In this document: piece by piece, positions 11,931 through 22,234 of the stretch
Numbering within the stretch: position 1 is the stretch's first letter
Layout: each line of letters opens with the position of its first letter
NCBI GenBank assembly: GCA_946894095.1
Contig: OX335660.1
Location: forward strand, 16,993,001-17,057,000
From: Incurvaria masculella
Taxonomy: Eukaryota; Arthropoda; Insecta; Lepidoptera; Incurvariidae
Length of the DNA stretch: 64,000 nucleotides
Direction: 5' to 3'
Notes under the pieces: model-generated
Databases searched by the model: none
Told to the model about the DNA's origin: nothing
The model's input: the letters and a program-made list of their open reading frames with translations, nothing else
Program-made: the position numbers and the translations under genes

Positions 11931-12770
11931 ATGTGAGGATTGATCAGAACCACTTTGCCTGATTCCGGTTTTTGTCAGCTCAGATTGGAATATAATATGT
12001 ATGTGAGGATTGGTGAGAACCACAATGCCTGATTCCGGAATTCGTTGGTTCAGATTGGAATATAATGTGTATGTGAGGGTTGTTCAGAACCACAATGCCT
12101 GATTCCGGAATTCGTCAGTTTAGATTGGAATATAATGTGTATGTGAGGATTGGTCAGAACCACAATGCCTGATTCCGGAATTCGTCAGTTCAGATTGGAA
12201 TATAATGTGTATGTGAGGATTGGTCAGAACCACAATGCCTGATTCCGGAATTCGTCAGTTTAGATTGGAATATAATGTGTATGTGAGGATTGGTCAGAAC
12301 CACAATGCCTGATTCCGGAATTCGTCAGTTCAGATTGGAATATAATGTGTATGTGAGGATTGGTCAGAACCACAATGCCTGATTCCGGAATTCGTCAGTT
12401 TAGATTGGAATATAATGTGTATGTGAGGATTGGTCAGAACCACAATGCCTGATTCCGGAATTCGTCAGTTCAGATTGGAATATAATGTGTATGTGAGGAT
12501 TGGTCAGAACCACAATGCCTGATTCCGGAATTCGTCAGTTTAGATTGGAATATAATGTGTATGTGAGGATTGGTCAGAACCACAATGCCTGATTCCGGAA
12601 TTCGTCAGTTCAGATTGGAATATAATGTGTATGTGAGGATTGGTCAGAACCACAATGCCTGATTCCGGAATTCGTCAGTTTAGATTGGAATATAATGTGT
12701 ATGTGAGGATTGGTCGGAACCGAAATGTCTGATTCCGGAATTCGTCAGTACGGATTGGAATAAAATGTGT
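11931..12770. repeat. Satellite: twelve 70-bp units
   Basis: Each unit starts ATGTGAGGATTG and contains CTGATTCCGGAATTCGTCAG and GATTGGAATATAATGTG. Unit starts are exactly 70 bp apart from 11931 to 12701. Outer units are diverged. The eight inner units (12141-12700) appear identical apart from a C/T that alternates from unit to unit. No CRISPR-like spacer structure is present. Confidence 0.97.
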
Positions 12771-13251
12771 TATGCGGGAAGTGGAATGACGGGACTTCAT
12801 ATACATCTAAATGCCAAATAATACATTTCAGCCGTATCGCTGGCAGGCGGCAGAGTGCCTAAAAGACTGGCCGCATTCCCTCTCTGGATAGTTAGGCTCA
12901 ACATCTAAATGCCTCATAAGGGTCCATTTGCTTTATAAATTGGCATTCTTTTTTCTCATGTCATTGGAATAAAAAACCATAAAACACGTTCTCGACCTTG
13001 CAAGTTTGGTCTACTTTCGATGGAGATTTGGCGCGTGGGATAGACGCGTTGTATGTATATTATTTAATCATGGCCTAAGGCCCTTGCAGTCGATGCGTAT
13101 TTGCTATCGCTTGTAGATCGCGCCAGTACTAATTATTTAGATTACAAAATGAAAATATTATCACTTTGAGTTGCTGGCGAATACGAATAAGTTGTACCGT
13201 AGGTACTCATACTGCCCGCATTGACTAACGGAGCCGGATCCATCGGAGCCG

Positions 13252-13300
13252 AACGATGGACTAGCCTATTTAACACAGTTAAATAGGATAGTCCATCGTT
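13252..13300. repeat. Near-perfect short palindrome
   Basis: AACGATGGACTAGCCTATTT is followed by AAC, a 3-nt loop, and the reverse complement with one mismatch. It would form a hairpin with a stem of about 23 bp. Confidence 0.85.
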
Positions 13301-13825
13301 TCTCACACAAATAATTTATCTGACGGATAAGATCAGGTGCGAGGTTATCTGTCATATAACGAATGTGACCGACATAGCATCAGTAAGTTGAAGTGTTAAT
13401 GGGATAGCCATGTCTGCCGCAGAACCGATAGCGTATGGAGAAGACTAGTTCGGGGAACTGGGCACACGTCCTAAAGCGGGTAGGTACAACTGAGTAACTT
13501 GCACCAGCACTTTCACTGAACAAAATGCTTCAAATGATGATAGTACTTCACTTGCGCCAGCCACTGCGCATCGTCTGCAGCGGACATTCAGCTAATGTTT
13601 TAGAGTTAAAAACCCAAGGTCCCTCCATCGCGCCGATCTAATGAACTACATCGCTACGGATATCAAACAAGCGATCGTTAGCGAAACAATCCGCTTTATT
13701 ACTTAATATATGCAATCGCCTGGGTCCAGTCCGCACGTTGTAGGTATCTATCGAAAATAAAATTTCGTTCACCCACTGACAAATCGACGATGTTTTAAAA
13801 CACGATTAGGTCATGTTGAAGCTTG

Positions 13826-13967
13826 TTAAGGATTACCAAATATTCCTGGTGATTTCCACGATACTTAAAGGACTACTTAAAGCGAAAAGGAAGAATTTGA
13901 CTGCCTTTACGACTTTACTTTCCTTTAAGAATCGTGGAAATGACCAGAAATATTTGGTAGTCCTTAA
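13826..13967. mobile_element. Hairpin MITE
   Basis: Arms of about 47 bp at 13826-13872 and 13921-13967 are imperfect reverse complements. They share ACCAAATATT, TTTCCACGAT and CTTAAAGGA. The 61-codon open frame across it is an artefact of the repeat. Confidence 0.75.
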
Positions 13968-14011
13968 GGAATTCTTAAGGAAACGTGTAAATAAATGATA
14001 TGCTGTGAATA

Positions 14012-14650
14012 CTAATACATATTTAATAATAAGCCATTATTACTGTAACTAAATAACATTCATAATCTAACATTTACCTAATTCTAGTTAACAATTGAAC
14101 TTTGTAAACTAATTATATACATCGGCAACCGGTTTTTCTTTTACAAAGGCCTCCTCTAAAGCTTTCCAATTTGTCCCATCTTTTGCAGTTGCGTGTCCAT
14201 TATGGGCCAGCTATCTTTTTAATGTCGTCTTCCCAACGTTTAGTTTGTCTAACTTTGCTTCTTTCACCATTAGGAGGGTACCATTCCGTTACTAGTCTCG
14301 TCCACTTTTCTTTTCTTTCCCTTAGCATGTATCCAGTCCATTTCCATTTTAGGCGTTTGCATTATGGTATGTATATTTTTAAATTTAGTTTTACTTTTTA
14401 TATTTTGTAATCTCACCTTGTCCCTTTTTTCAACGCTCCATTCAATTCCATTTTGGCATGCTTGAATTTTATCGAGTTGTTGTTCAGTCAGTGCCCATGT
14501 TTGACATCCATAAGATAAACGATATTTATATATAAGATATTTATATACTTTCCTTTTTCTTTGATCTCTGATAGGCATGTCTTTGTTCTTCATGACCTCG
14601 CTCAGTGACCAAAACCGTTTCCAGCTGGTTGCTAGCTATCCTATTTCCTC
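14012..14650 (-). pseudogene. RTE-like retrotransposon 3' relic
   Basis: On the minus strand, frames around 14270-14593 read SYGCQTWALTEQQLDKIQAC and further RT C-terminal sequence (MEMDWIHAKGK). This resembles the 'YGCQTWALT...CQ..MERS' tail region after the RT domain of RTE-type non-LTR elements. Further minus-strand sequence down to 14012 matches the 3' end of the copy at 24008, including an AATAATGGCTTATT-like end. Endonuclease and RT cores are absent and the frame is broken, so it is a dead 5'-truncated insertion. Confidence 0.8.
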
Positions 14651-15436
14651 TTTATCTATTTTCTTTTTTAACTGACTTCAAAAAAGGAGGAGATTTTTTT
14701 TTGCATCGTGTCTTCTGTAGATATTAGTTGACCCAAATTTAATGATTCGTTGACATTCTTTATTATTATGCGCCCACAAATATGACAAATCCGATAGGAA
14801 TGTATTAACGAGAATGGACGATGAACAAAACAATAAACGTTTGGGACTTGTATTCTTTGTGTGTGCCGAAACATACATAGTCCGCTATATTTTTCATTGG
14901 GCTCGGGTCAGAGGTCCTATGACTAAGTTTTGTGGTTTCTATTTGCGTGATGTATTTTTAGAAAGCGGACTTATATGCTAATTGGCAGACAGACACGGTA
15001 AAAGTAATTTGATTAGCAATGTGCTAGGAGGAGGGGTGTATGGGAGAAACTGGATTATTAATCTCTAGTAGAAACCAGCGGCTTCGCCCGCGTTGAACTG
15101 TGACGAAAAACAGTTAGTTTCCCCTCGAATATGAAAATAATTAACCCTACTGCTCCCCTCTATGTCATTTCGCGTGATGGTAAATAGCCTAAAGTCGATG
15201 GAAGGAATCAAATGATCACAATCGGGTATGTGCTAAAGTTCTGAACTCAAAATCCTTTGTTACTATCACAATTAATCAACTATGGTCGAAGCGGTAGTCA
15301 TCCAGCTCAATGTTTTTTTTATGTCAAGCGTATTTTTATATATGGCGTACGCCAGGACCTCTTGAGGTGCCCGACGATGCCAATGGGCTTTCGAACATTC
15401 AGGGGAGCTGCGAAAACCATTCTGGCCGGCCAGGTA
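14651..15436. other. No gene seen; repeat fragments
   Basis: It contains an ACTGACTTCAAAAAAGGAGG fragment at about 14669, common to several lepidopteran repeats in this window. A short SINE-like scrap (ACTATGGTCGAAGCGG) lies near 15280. The rest is unassigned. Confidence 0.5.
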
Positions 15437-15833
15437 CTTTTTAACCGACTTCAAAAAAGGAGGAGGTTATCAATTCGTCTGTATGTTTTTTTAATGTTTG
15501 TTCCCAACATATTTGAAGGACCCCTGGTTGTACTTTGGGGAAAATGCCTCGGCAGTGAGTTGATTGGCTGGACCCAAGGGATCGGTTGGTCGAATGTCCC
15601 CTGTGAATGGGTAGAAGGAACAGCGTTATGCAGCTCCACAGGAAAGACGATAGAACACAGAGAGAGAATACAAGAGAGAACAAGACACTATTCAGGGACA
15701 CCTCGGGGTCGTCGACGAGACCTACGGTCCGACGCTGTATCGAGTCCAGGGGCTGAGCCGTCCCACACATGCGACCAATACTTATTTGCGCCTTGTAAAG
15801 GAGCAGTTTTTGGTCCGTTGGGAACTCCAAGCT
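15437..15833 (-). pseudogene. Non-LTR reverse transcriptase C-terminal relic
   Basis: The minus-strand frame near 15833-15700 reads LLLYKAQISIGRMCG then LDSIQRRTVGLVDDPE. This resembles the 'YKAQVRP..EYC..LW....LDRVQRRA.R.V.DP' stretch after the RT domain of Jockey/CR1-group elements. Downstream the reading frame shifts. The end carries GAATTGATAACCTCCTCC and TTTTTTGAAGTCGGTTAAAA, a repeat end also found at 60180-60240. The overlapping 219-codon plus-strand frame is a shadow. Confidence 0.6.
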
Positions 15834-15899
15834 TTTTTGAGGGGGGCTTGGCTTTATTTATGGCGACCGATATTAAGGTCATGCGACAGGTCGACACTT

Positions 15900-16070
15900 T
15901 AGACCGAGATAAATAGTCGTAACAGAAATTAAGACTAACGAAAAGTAGTACTTTGTGACGTCACTTTGCATTAATTTGAGATTTCGTCCATACAAAATGT
16001 GTCAAAGTGACGTAAAAAGTGTTACTTTTCGTTAGTCTTAGTTTCTGTTACGACTATTTATCTCAGCCTA
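15900..16070. mobile_element. TA-flanked palindromic MITE, copy 1
   Basis: TA dinucleotides flank inverted repeats beginning GACCGAGATAAATAGTCG (left) and GGCTGAGATAAATAGTCG (right, complemented). The arms pair over roughly 70 bp, so almost the whole 167-bp element can fold on itself. A TA target and such ends fit the Tc1/mariner superfamily. It is non-coding. Confidence 0.85.
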
Positions 16071-16104
16071 AGGCTCTCTCACTTTGACACATTTTGTATG
16101 AACT

Positions 16105-16262
16105 TTGTTTGAAAGTAAAAAATGAAATGACAAACCTGGCGAAGGTTCTTATCGGGTCTTCTGCGCCAGAAGCACACGAACTGACAGGAAAACAAATTAC
16201 GATTCCGAGTGTGTGATATACATCTAACGGAGGAAATAAAGAAACTGAAACTGAAACTGCAA
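16105..16262 (+). mobile_element. Non-LTR 3' end with (GAAACT)n tail, copy 1
   Basis: The sequence runs through GAAGGTTCTTATCGGG, CTGCGCCAGAAGCACACG and GATTCCGAGTGTGTGATA to AATAAAGAAACTGAAACTGA. The same order is found reversed at 24757-24945. A tail of short tandem repeats rather than poly(A) is known from several non-LTR clades. Only the 3' end survives. Confidence 0.7.
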
Positions 16263-16653
16263 TAAGTTGTATTTTGGCGCCAAAAACTCGACACTGTCGA
16301 ATATTTGTTCCAATGACTTGTACAATGGTATCTTTTCAATTATTTTGGTACCTAACCATTTTTTTGCGAATACACGATTCTCCTACGAAAACTTCTACGT
16401 AAGTTGTGACATAAATAACAATGGTTGTTGGTACGAAGATCCAATTAAAGATGGCGCCATAGCGCGTATTGATCGAAATATTGAGTTGAAGGTTAGGTAG
16501 GTAGGTATATTGTTGCCATTCTCTCGTGATGTAACCCGCAAGACGACACCGACATGAACTTTCAGGTGTTTCAGGGAAATGTATTTAAAAAATAATAATA
16601 AGTAACATTTTTCAGACATGTTTAGCGACCGCGGTTATCTCAAAAGTAACATG

Positions 16654-17218
16654 TTTTTTATGTAAAACATAGACGGCTAATACCACACTTTCTAAATACT
16701 ACTGGGTACTTGCTTAGTACGAAAAAGCACTTGGTAAAATTGGCCTAACCAAACCTAATCATGCCTAAAACACCACATGGGCACTAGGGCTGAGATAAAT
16801 AGCCGTAACCGAAACTAGTAACGAAAAGTAGTACTTTGTGATGTCACTTTGACACATTTTTTATGGATGAAATCTCAAAGTAATGCCAAGTGATGTCATA
16901 AAGAACTACTTTTCGTAAGTCTTAGTTTCTGTTACGACTGTTTATTTCAGCCGTAGTTTCTGTTACGACTATTTATCACAGCCTTAGTTTCTGTTACGAC
17001 TATTTATCTCAGCCTTAGCTCTGTTACGACTATTTATCTCAGCCTAGGTGCCACGCCAAGACCGCTACACTGCGCTATGGAAAATCCGGACAATTTTCTT
17101 TGCCGCTTCAATTGGATGCGATTGGAACAATCGGCGGGATAGTTCGGATTCCTACTGATTCGCTAGGGGACCTAAAAGGAATCCGAACCACGGCCAGCCT
17201 CAACGGTCGAATACTACT
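16654..17218 (-). mobile_element. SINE copy split by a MITE
   Basis: Plus-strand 16654-16784 carries the SINE tail (GGCTAATACCACAC, ACACCACATGGGCAC). Plus-strand 17047-17218 resumes with GGTGCCACGCCAAGACC and continues to CGAACCACGGCCAGCC. Removing 16785-17046 less one TA rejoins the SINE cleanly (CACTAGGTGCC). About 65 bp of unrelated sequence also interrupts the tail near 16693-16765. The head is missing. Confidence 0.8.
16785..17046. mobile_element. TA-flanked MITE, copy 2, with tandem end repeats
   Basis: TA duplicates lie at 16785-16786 and 17045-17046. The left end GGGCTGAGATAAATAG and right end CTATTTATCTCAGCC are inverted. The right terminus occurs four times in tandem (16921-17044, units of about 31 bp with GTTACGACTATTTAT). 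It is inserted in a SINE. Confidence 0.88.
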
Positions 17219-18697
17219 GAGATATCTACTAGTACTAGTAATTATGTCTCAATGGTTATGTTATGACGGTCTCTGAGACCATCGCCAAAAATGAATCTGT
17301 TTATAACTGTTTATATAAGCAACGTTTTGCCCTATGCTTCCTAATTATCTAAAAAATACTAGCCTTTTTTATAATTTGTTTTAAGACATTACATAACTGC
17401 TTAGTGTACTTGCCAATCAGTTATAATTTGTAATTTCTTATGTTTGGGGAGTAACGAGTTTTAGGGACGAACGAACGTGGCGCCATCTTTTTTTTTTCCA
17501 ACTGTACCGTTCACCAACTGGCGGCCGCGGCGGCGGCGGGGAGGCGGCGGCGGGGCGGCCGGGCCCCTAAGTTGGCGTATTATCAAAAGGCCACGAACCG
17601 GCGATAACCTTACAACACGGAAATGTTATTATGAAGTTAGGCTCGACTGCGTAGCCTAGAAAAGGTAACTGGCAAAGTTGTCCTTCTTACTTTTTATAAT
17701 CATGCATAATATAATAGTCTAGAATATTTCTTCGAGAATTACGTCGTCATTGCAGTGAAATTGCCTTAGCAGAGGATCAATATGCGAAGCCTGCGCCATC
17801 TATTAGTAGATAGGGGAAACATTGTGTAGATTCTCATAAAATCACGGAGGATGATCCGTGCATAAAATCGAAAAATACTATACACGTACACATATACATT
17901 TACGAGAATTACTACATACATGTAAAATAAGTATGTAGTAATTCTAGTTTAATGTTTATTGTTTATTCATCATTTACAGGCAGCACACTGCATTTTAGGC
18001 TAGGCTATATTCTAGGCTTCGGAATATTTTCGTCAAGAAAATTTCTTTGAAAAGCACTACAAAAGCGGTCTAGACTCAAGATTCCTGATTCCTGATTACG
18101 GAATGCCAGGAATATACCTGCAGTTTGATAGAAGCGAACACGAGAACTTCTCGCTTTCGCTTTCATGAGTAGTAGGTAGACCCCCTGCAAATTGATCACT
18201 CCCAGTCCGATAGAAGTGATGTGTCAATCATTATTTTTTACCATGGATCACCCCAAGAGCGCTCTTACTGCCCTCGGCGAGTACCAACGCACAATAGTAT
18301 ATAAAGTAAGTATAGTAATTGTAGATTCGTTTCGTCGTCGCGCAATGAACGCTCTGCCATATCACGACTTGCTCCCATTTCGTAGCCGAGCCCAGGCCAG
18401 GTACACTCGCCAACAAAGCACTTTGTCGATGTACCTGTGCGCACCTACCTCTTTAACCTTTATGTATTGGTTCTCATAGTAATTTTAGCACACATTTATG
18501 AATTTATCCTTCTTTAGATCAATGTTTAGAACATGTCGATGTAGGTTTTCACTGCATGTACCTACATGAGCACTTGAATCTTTATAAAATTACGTACCGT
18601 GTATTTTATCGTGAGGAATATCACGTATGAATGTGAAATTGGGTTAGTCACACGACCTTGTTGGACGTGTATGTAATTTTCGCGACCTATATCAGCT
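17219..18697. other. No gene seen; spacer
   Basis: A GC-rich CGG-repeat patch lies at about 17520-17566. A fragment of the 'GAACTTCTCG' repeat family lies near 18137. No coding gene is supported. Confidence 0.5.
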
Positions 18698-18717
18698 GCC
18701 TCCGTGGCGCAATTGGC

Positions 18718-18754
<37 letters not shown>

Positions 18755-18771
18755 GAGCCCACCCGGGGGCG
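18698..18771 (+). tRNA. tRNA-Asn (GTT)
   Basis: A 74-nt cloverleaf. The acceptor arm GCCTCCG pairs with CGGGGGC with one G-T pair. The A box is TGGCGCAATTGGCTAGCG, the anticodon loop CTGTTAA has GTT at positions 34-36, and the T arm is GGTGG-TTCGAGC-CCACC. A Pol III stop (TTTTT) follows at 18775-18779. An almost identical gene lies at 60753 on the other strand. It should be functional. Confidence 0.98.
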
Positions 18772-19094
18772 CTCTTTTTATTTTCAGCATTAATTAGTTT
18801 TCAATCAAAAAATCAATAAATTATGAAACAATCTTTCATGTTTTACTAGGAATATCCTTTTTTACGCCAGAAATTGAGAAATTTTAGTAGAAAGGTAAGA
18901 AAAGAAACAAGGAAAAATCTCGGGAAAAATTAAATGACCAACGGCTCAAGTGCGAATCAGACTTGCGACGTAAAAAAGGTTTCCAAACTTTACTGCTTTC
19001 TACTTTTTTTGTATGAACCTGTCATTTTAATGTTTGATATGAAGCGAAATAGGGATGAAAGTTTACAGATCAATGTTACAGAGCGACCGTATAG

Positions 19095-19515
19095 AGAGTG
19101 AGCGACGAAAGAATAACGAAATAAATTTAGGGTCCGTTCGGGTAAGAGTGAGTTTGAGTTCGGCGATAATTACCAACTCACTTCAATAAATACTTCATGT
19201 TTCCGCACTTCTTGAACGTCATTTTAGTTTGGTAAAAATCTTCTTTGTCCCAAATATACGTTGGTAGTTAAAATTACAGTTCCATTATTTACATAAATAA
19301 CAATATTGTTTCCAGCTATTTTTAGGTTAACTCACTCCCGAACTCGAACTCACTCTTACCATCATTGCTCTTACCCTGAGTGGGCCCATGCTGACTTTTA
19401 GCAGGGCTATAGAAAACACGTTACAAGTAGAATCTAGGAGATCGTACTACGACTAGATGCAGGAAGTACTTCGTACGTAGCACCCGTAATCGTAGAGCAT
19501 GTATGAAAATATGCA
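19095..19515 (+). pseudogene. Endonuclease-RT relic interrupted by a MITE
   Basis: Before 19129 one frame reads RVSDERITK. After the MITE, 19470-19500 reads VRSTRNRRACMKICI. Both match the conserved C-terminal part of an insect non-LTR family that is also seen at 41628. Stops and divergence show it is dead. The MITE at 19129-19387 splits it. Confidence 0.6.
19129..19387. mobile_element. MITE, AGAGTGAGTTCGA family, copy C
   Basis: The left end GGGTCCGTTCGGGTAAGAGTG and right end CTCTTACCCTGAGTGGGCCC are inverted. The interior is the reverse orientation of copies A and B (TAGTTTGGTAAAAATC, TATTTTTAGGTTAACTCAC). Confidence 0.85.
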
Positions 19516-19993
19516 TAGGAAGCGGTATAAAAAAACAAACAATACTGTGATCGACTAGCTGAGGTACCCAGCTTCGTTTGGGTCCATTTAATGCGTTTCA
19601 TCCCTTATTTCACCCCCTTCGAGTTTGATTTTCGCAACAAGCTAAAAGGTAGGTACTCCAAGGTCCAGACTATCTCTGTACCGAAATTCATCTAAATTGG
19701 TTAAGCGTTTTAGGCGGCAAAACGTAACAGAAAGACAGAAATACTTTCGCTTTTATAATACTTGTATGGATTAGTATCAATTATTAGTATGGATGTAGGT
19801 AAATTATCTGAAATAGTTTCATCTATTTTTCGAACACTCATGTCCCCTCGTCCCGCAAATAGGATATTCGATGCCCCATTGTATTATGTGTACGTCTTTA
19901 TCAGAACTAGCGGCGAGCGACATAGAACCTTGTAATGTTATGTAATATACGTGTCACTTGTTTTATAGGCTTATTTCGTCAGCGCAGTTATCA

Positions 19994-20082
19994 CCTTCGA
20001 TAGCTCAGTTGGTAGAGCGGTGGACTGTAGAGGAAAGTTCGAAGTAATCCATAGGTCGCTGGTTCAAATCCGGCTCGAAGGA
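19994..20082 (+). tRNA. tRNA-Tyr (GTA) with 16-nt intron
   Basis: The acceptor CCTTCGA pairs with TCGAAGG, and the discriminator is A. The D arm is GCTCAGTTGGTAGAGC, the anticodon GTA is at 20027-20029, and the T arm is GCTGG-TTCAAAT-CCGGC. The mature length is 73 nt. The extra 16 nt (20031-20046, AGGAAAGTTCGAAGTA) lie one base 3' of the anticodon, the canonical intron site. T runs follow at 20087 and 20095. A second copy faces it at 20497. Confidence 0.98.
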
Positions 20083-20496
20083 TACCTTTTGTAATTTTTT
20101 TCGACATTAGTAAAATTTGTTATTTTTTTTTCAACATTAATAAAATAATTCATAATTGATATTATTTCCTTTGTTTCATTACGGGAATTCCTATAAAATA
20201 TATTTTATCCATTGCTGCGTAATCTAAAACCTAAATACACAATCCGGTCAAGCGATTCGCGAATTTTCGTAATATCACAGAATAGGTATATAAATTCCGT
20301 AAAAATATGTAGTTGGTAAATCAATGTTGAAATCTATCTTCTCAATGTAGGCGTTCCGTTCCCAATGATAATTATTTAATTTAATGCAAATGTAAAAAAG
20401 TCTAATATGATTGTTATCCGAATATATCTAATGAAAACGTGAATATTACAAATTCGGAAGTTTCTTAGATAGCCTTTTCAATAAAAAAAGTTTTAC

Positions 20497-20585
20497 TCCT
20501 TCGAGCCGGATTTGAACCAGCGACCTATGGATTACTTTCGGATTTCCTCTACAGTCCACCGCTCTACCAACTGAGCTATCGAAGG
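20497..20585 (-). tRNA. tRNA-Tyr (GTA) with 16-nt intron, minus strand
   Basis: The same exons as the plus-strand gene 415 bp upstream, so the two genes converge. The intron has the same length and position but differs inside (AGGAAATCCGAAAGTA). On the minus strand a T7 run follows the 3' end (plus-strand A run near 20483). It appears functional. Confidence 0.98.
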
Positions 20586-20700
20586 GCCTGTCTGCCACGT
20601 CGAAAATAACAACCACGTTCACTTAAGTATTATTATCGCCATTTGCTCTTCCAACTCAATGCCGGTGGTAACAGAATGTTATTTCGAGACAGATATTCCA

Positions 20701-20772
20701 TCTTCGGTAGTATAGTGGTCAGTATCCCCGCCTGTCACGCGGGAGACCGGGGTTCGATTCCCCGCCGGAGAG
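20701..20772 (+). tRNA. tRNA-Asp (GTC)
   Basis: A 72-nt cloverleaf. TCTTCGG pairs with CCGGAGA, the A box is TAGTATAGTGGTCAGTA, the anticodon loop CTGTCAC contains GTC, and the T arm is CGGGG-TTCGATT-CCCCG. The discriminator is G, and a T6 terminator follows at about 20775-20780. No intron. Confidence 0.98.
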
Positions 20773-20935
20773 AATTTTTTATTTTTGAATACTTTTGTAA
20801 TTTGATTTATAACGATTTATTTTGCAGAAAAACATAATTTGTTATTATGACGTACATAAATAAGCAGTGAAAAAATCTATGAACAATTTTTGCCGAATCA
20901 TCATGGGTGGGTTTGCAAGTAACAAATTGAAAAAA

Positions 20936-21226
20936 ACCGGCCAAGTGCTCAGATTCGCACACGAAGGGTTCCTTACCATCTTACAAGATTTAACACAAAA
21001 AATCACGTTATGGGACCCCCTTTGATTTTAATTATTTTTAAATATTACCTATTTGTTGTTATAGCGGCAAAATAAATACATACTCTGTGAACATTTCAGC
21101 TGCGGTTTCAATTACGGTTCATGAGATACAGCCCTGTGACAGACTGACGGACGGACGGAGGGACGGACAGCGGAGGCTTAGTAATAGGGTTCCGTTGGCA
21201 CCCTTTGGATACGGAACCCTAAAAAA
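20936..21226 (+). mobile_element. MITE-like repeat with (GACG)n block, copy 2
   Basis: AACCGGCCAAGTGC at the start, TTTGTTGTTATAGCGGC in the core, a short GACGGACGGACG block near 21146 and the end TACGGAACCCTAAAAA. It is a complete family member just downstream of the tRNA cluster. Confidence 0.9.
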
Positions 21227-21385
21227 GAGTAGCGCCGACTGGATTGTCATTGCTGCTTTGACCATTGTTTTTACCCGACGGTAATTTGTAAGAAAATGAG
21301 GGAGGAGAACGGTCGAACGATCATCTATCCCAGAACTCGACGGCGCCCAATGTTGCTTAACCTCAACGATGACGATTGCTTCGTA
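21227..21385 (-). mobile_element. SINE relic, strongly degraded
   Basis: The plus strand keeps CATTGCTGCTTTGACCATTG, GAACGGTCGAACGATCA and CCCAATGTTGCTTAACCTC. These correspond in order to SINE body and 5S-derived head read backwards. Most of the body is deleted. Confidence 0.5.
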
Positions 21386-21529
21386 TAGTGATGTATTATC
21401 ATATCGTAACACAGGAATTATAAACGTATTCCAGATCTGCCACTTTATACTAGTGTTGTTCTTGGAGTAAAAGGGGAATTTTATTTCTCTCTATATTGCA
21501 CCCAGCATGTCAATATGTACATTGTAAAA

Positions 21530-21933
21530 TTCCGAATCCTTGTCGCTCCTGCTCCCCCTTCCGCCCGCCAGCCAGGCTGGCCGGTAGCTGCGCAGCCAGC
21601 AGTAACGTCACTAGCTAGCGAACGCCAGCCAGCAGTCAGGCCAGTCGCCGCAGCCCCTCGAAAGCGACCGACGTCTTCGTTGAACGCAAAGCTCGCGGCA
21701 AGAGCGCGCCAATCCGGTTGGCGCGATTTCGAATATCGAACGGGTGCAGTGAGTGCGCGCGAACGTAGCGTCGGTTGTGCATTTGAATTTGGAATGTGGG
21801 GAATTTGAAGTAAACAACTGAGATCTTGAATTAAAGACCTGTTTGATTTCCAGACTCTCCAATCCGTTGAGTTTGAATTTTTCGGTGACAGTGAGACGCT
21901 ATCGCAAGTTAACTCTGCAGTATATTTATCCAG
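21530..21933 (+). promoter_or_regulatory. Candidate promoter and non-coding first exon
   Basis: A CpG-rich block of about 220 bp (21545-21770) gives way to AT-rich sequence that ends in TTTATCCAG followed by GTGAGTTG, a strong splice donor at 21934. An arthropod-initiator-like GTGCAGTGAG lies at about 21744. No long frame is open, so it would be a 5' UTR exon of a gene lying downstream, beyond what can be recognised here. Inference only. Confidence 0.35.
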
Positions 21934-22234
21934 GTGAGTTGATTTATTCGTGTTGTTTTTCTGTACAAAGTTACTATTTTAAATGTTCTCTAACACAATC
22001 TACATAAGATGGCGTGCTTGTCGACAAAGCAATAATTATTCGGTTGTAGAACCGAGGCATTGCATCGCAGCGGTTTCGTTTTGTAGAGAATTAATTGGCT
22101 TTGTCATAAAAATAAGAAAAAGTACATGCTAGTCGCAGTCGGTAGGTACCTAGTTAATAATTAGGTTATTGAACGCTAAAGTAGGCATCATATTAATTTA
22201 TTTATGTTAAGGAAAAGGCTGAACGTAGCTTAGA

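Noticed and set aside
11931..12770. Possible CRISPR array
   Set aside because: Units are contiguous 70-mers without unique spacers, in eukaryotic DNA. It is a satellite.
15257..15916. 219-codon plus-strand open frame
   Set aside because: It overlaps a minus-strand RT relic and a MITE end. Its sequence has no protein-like motifs, so it is a shadow.
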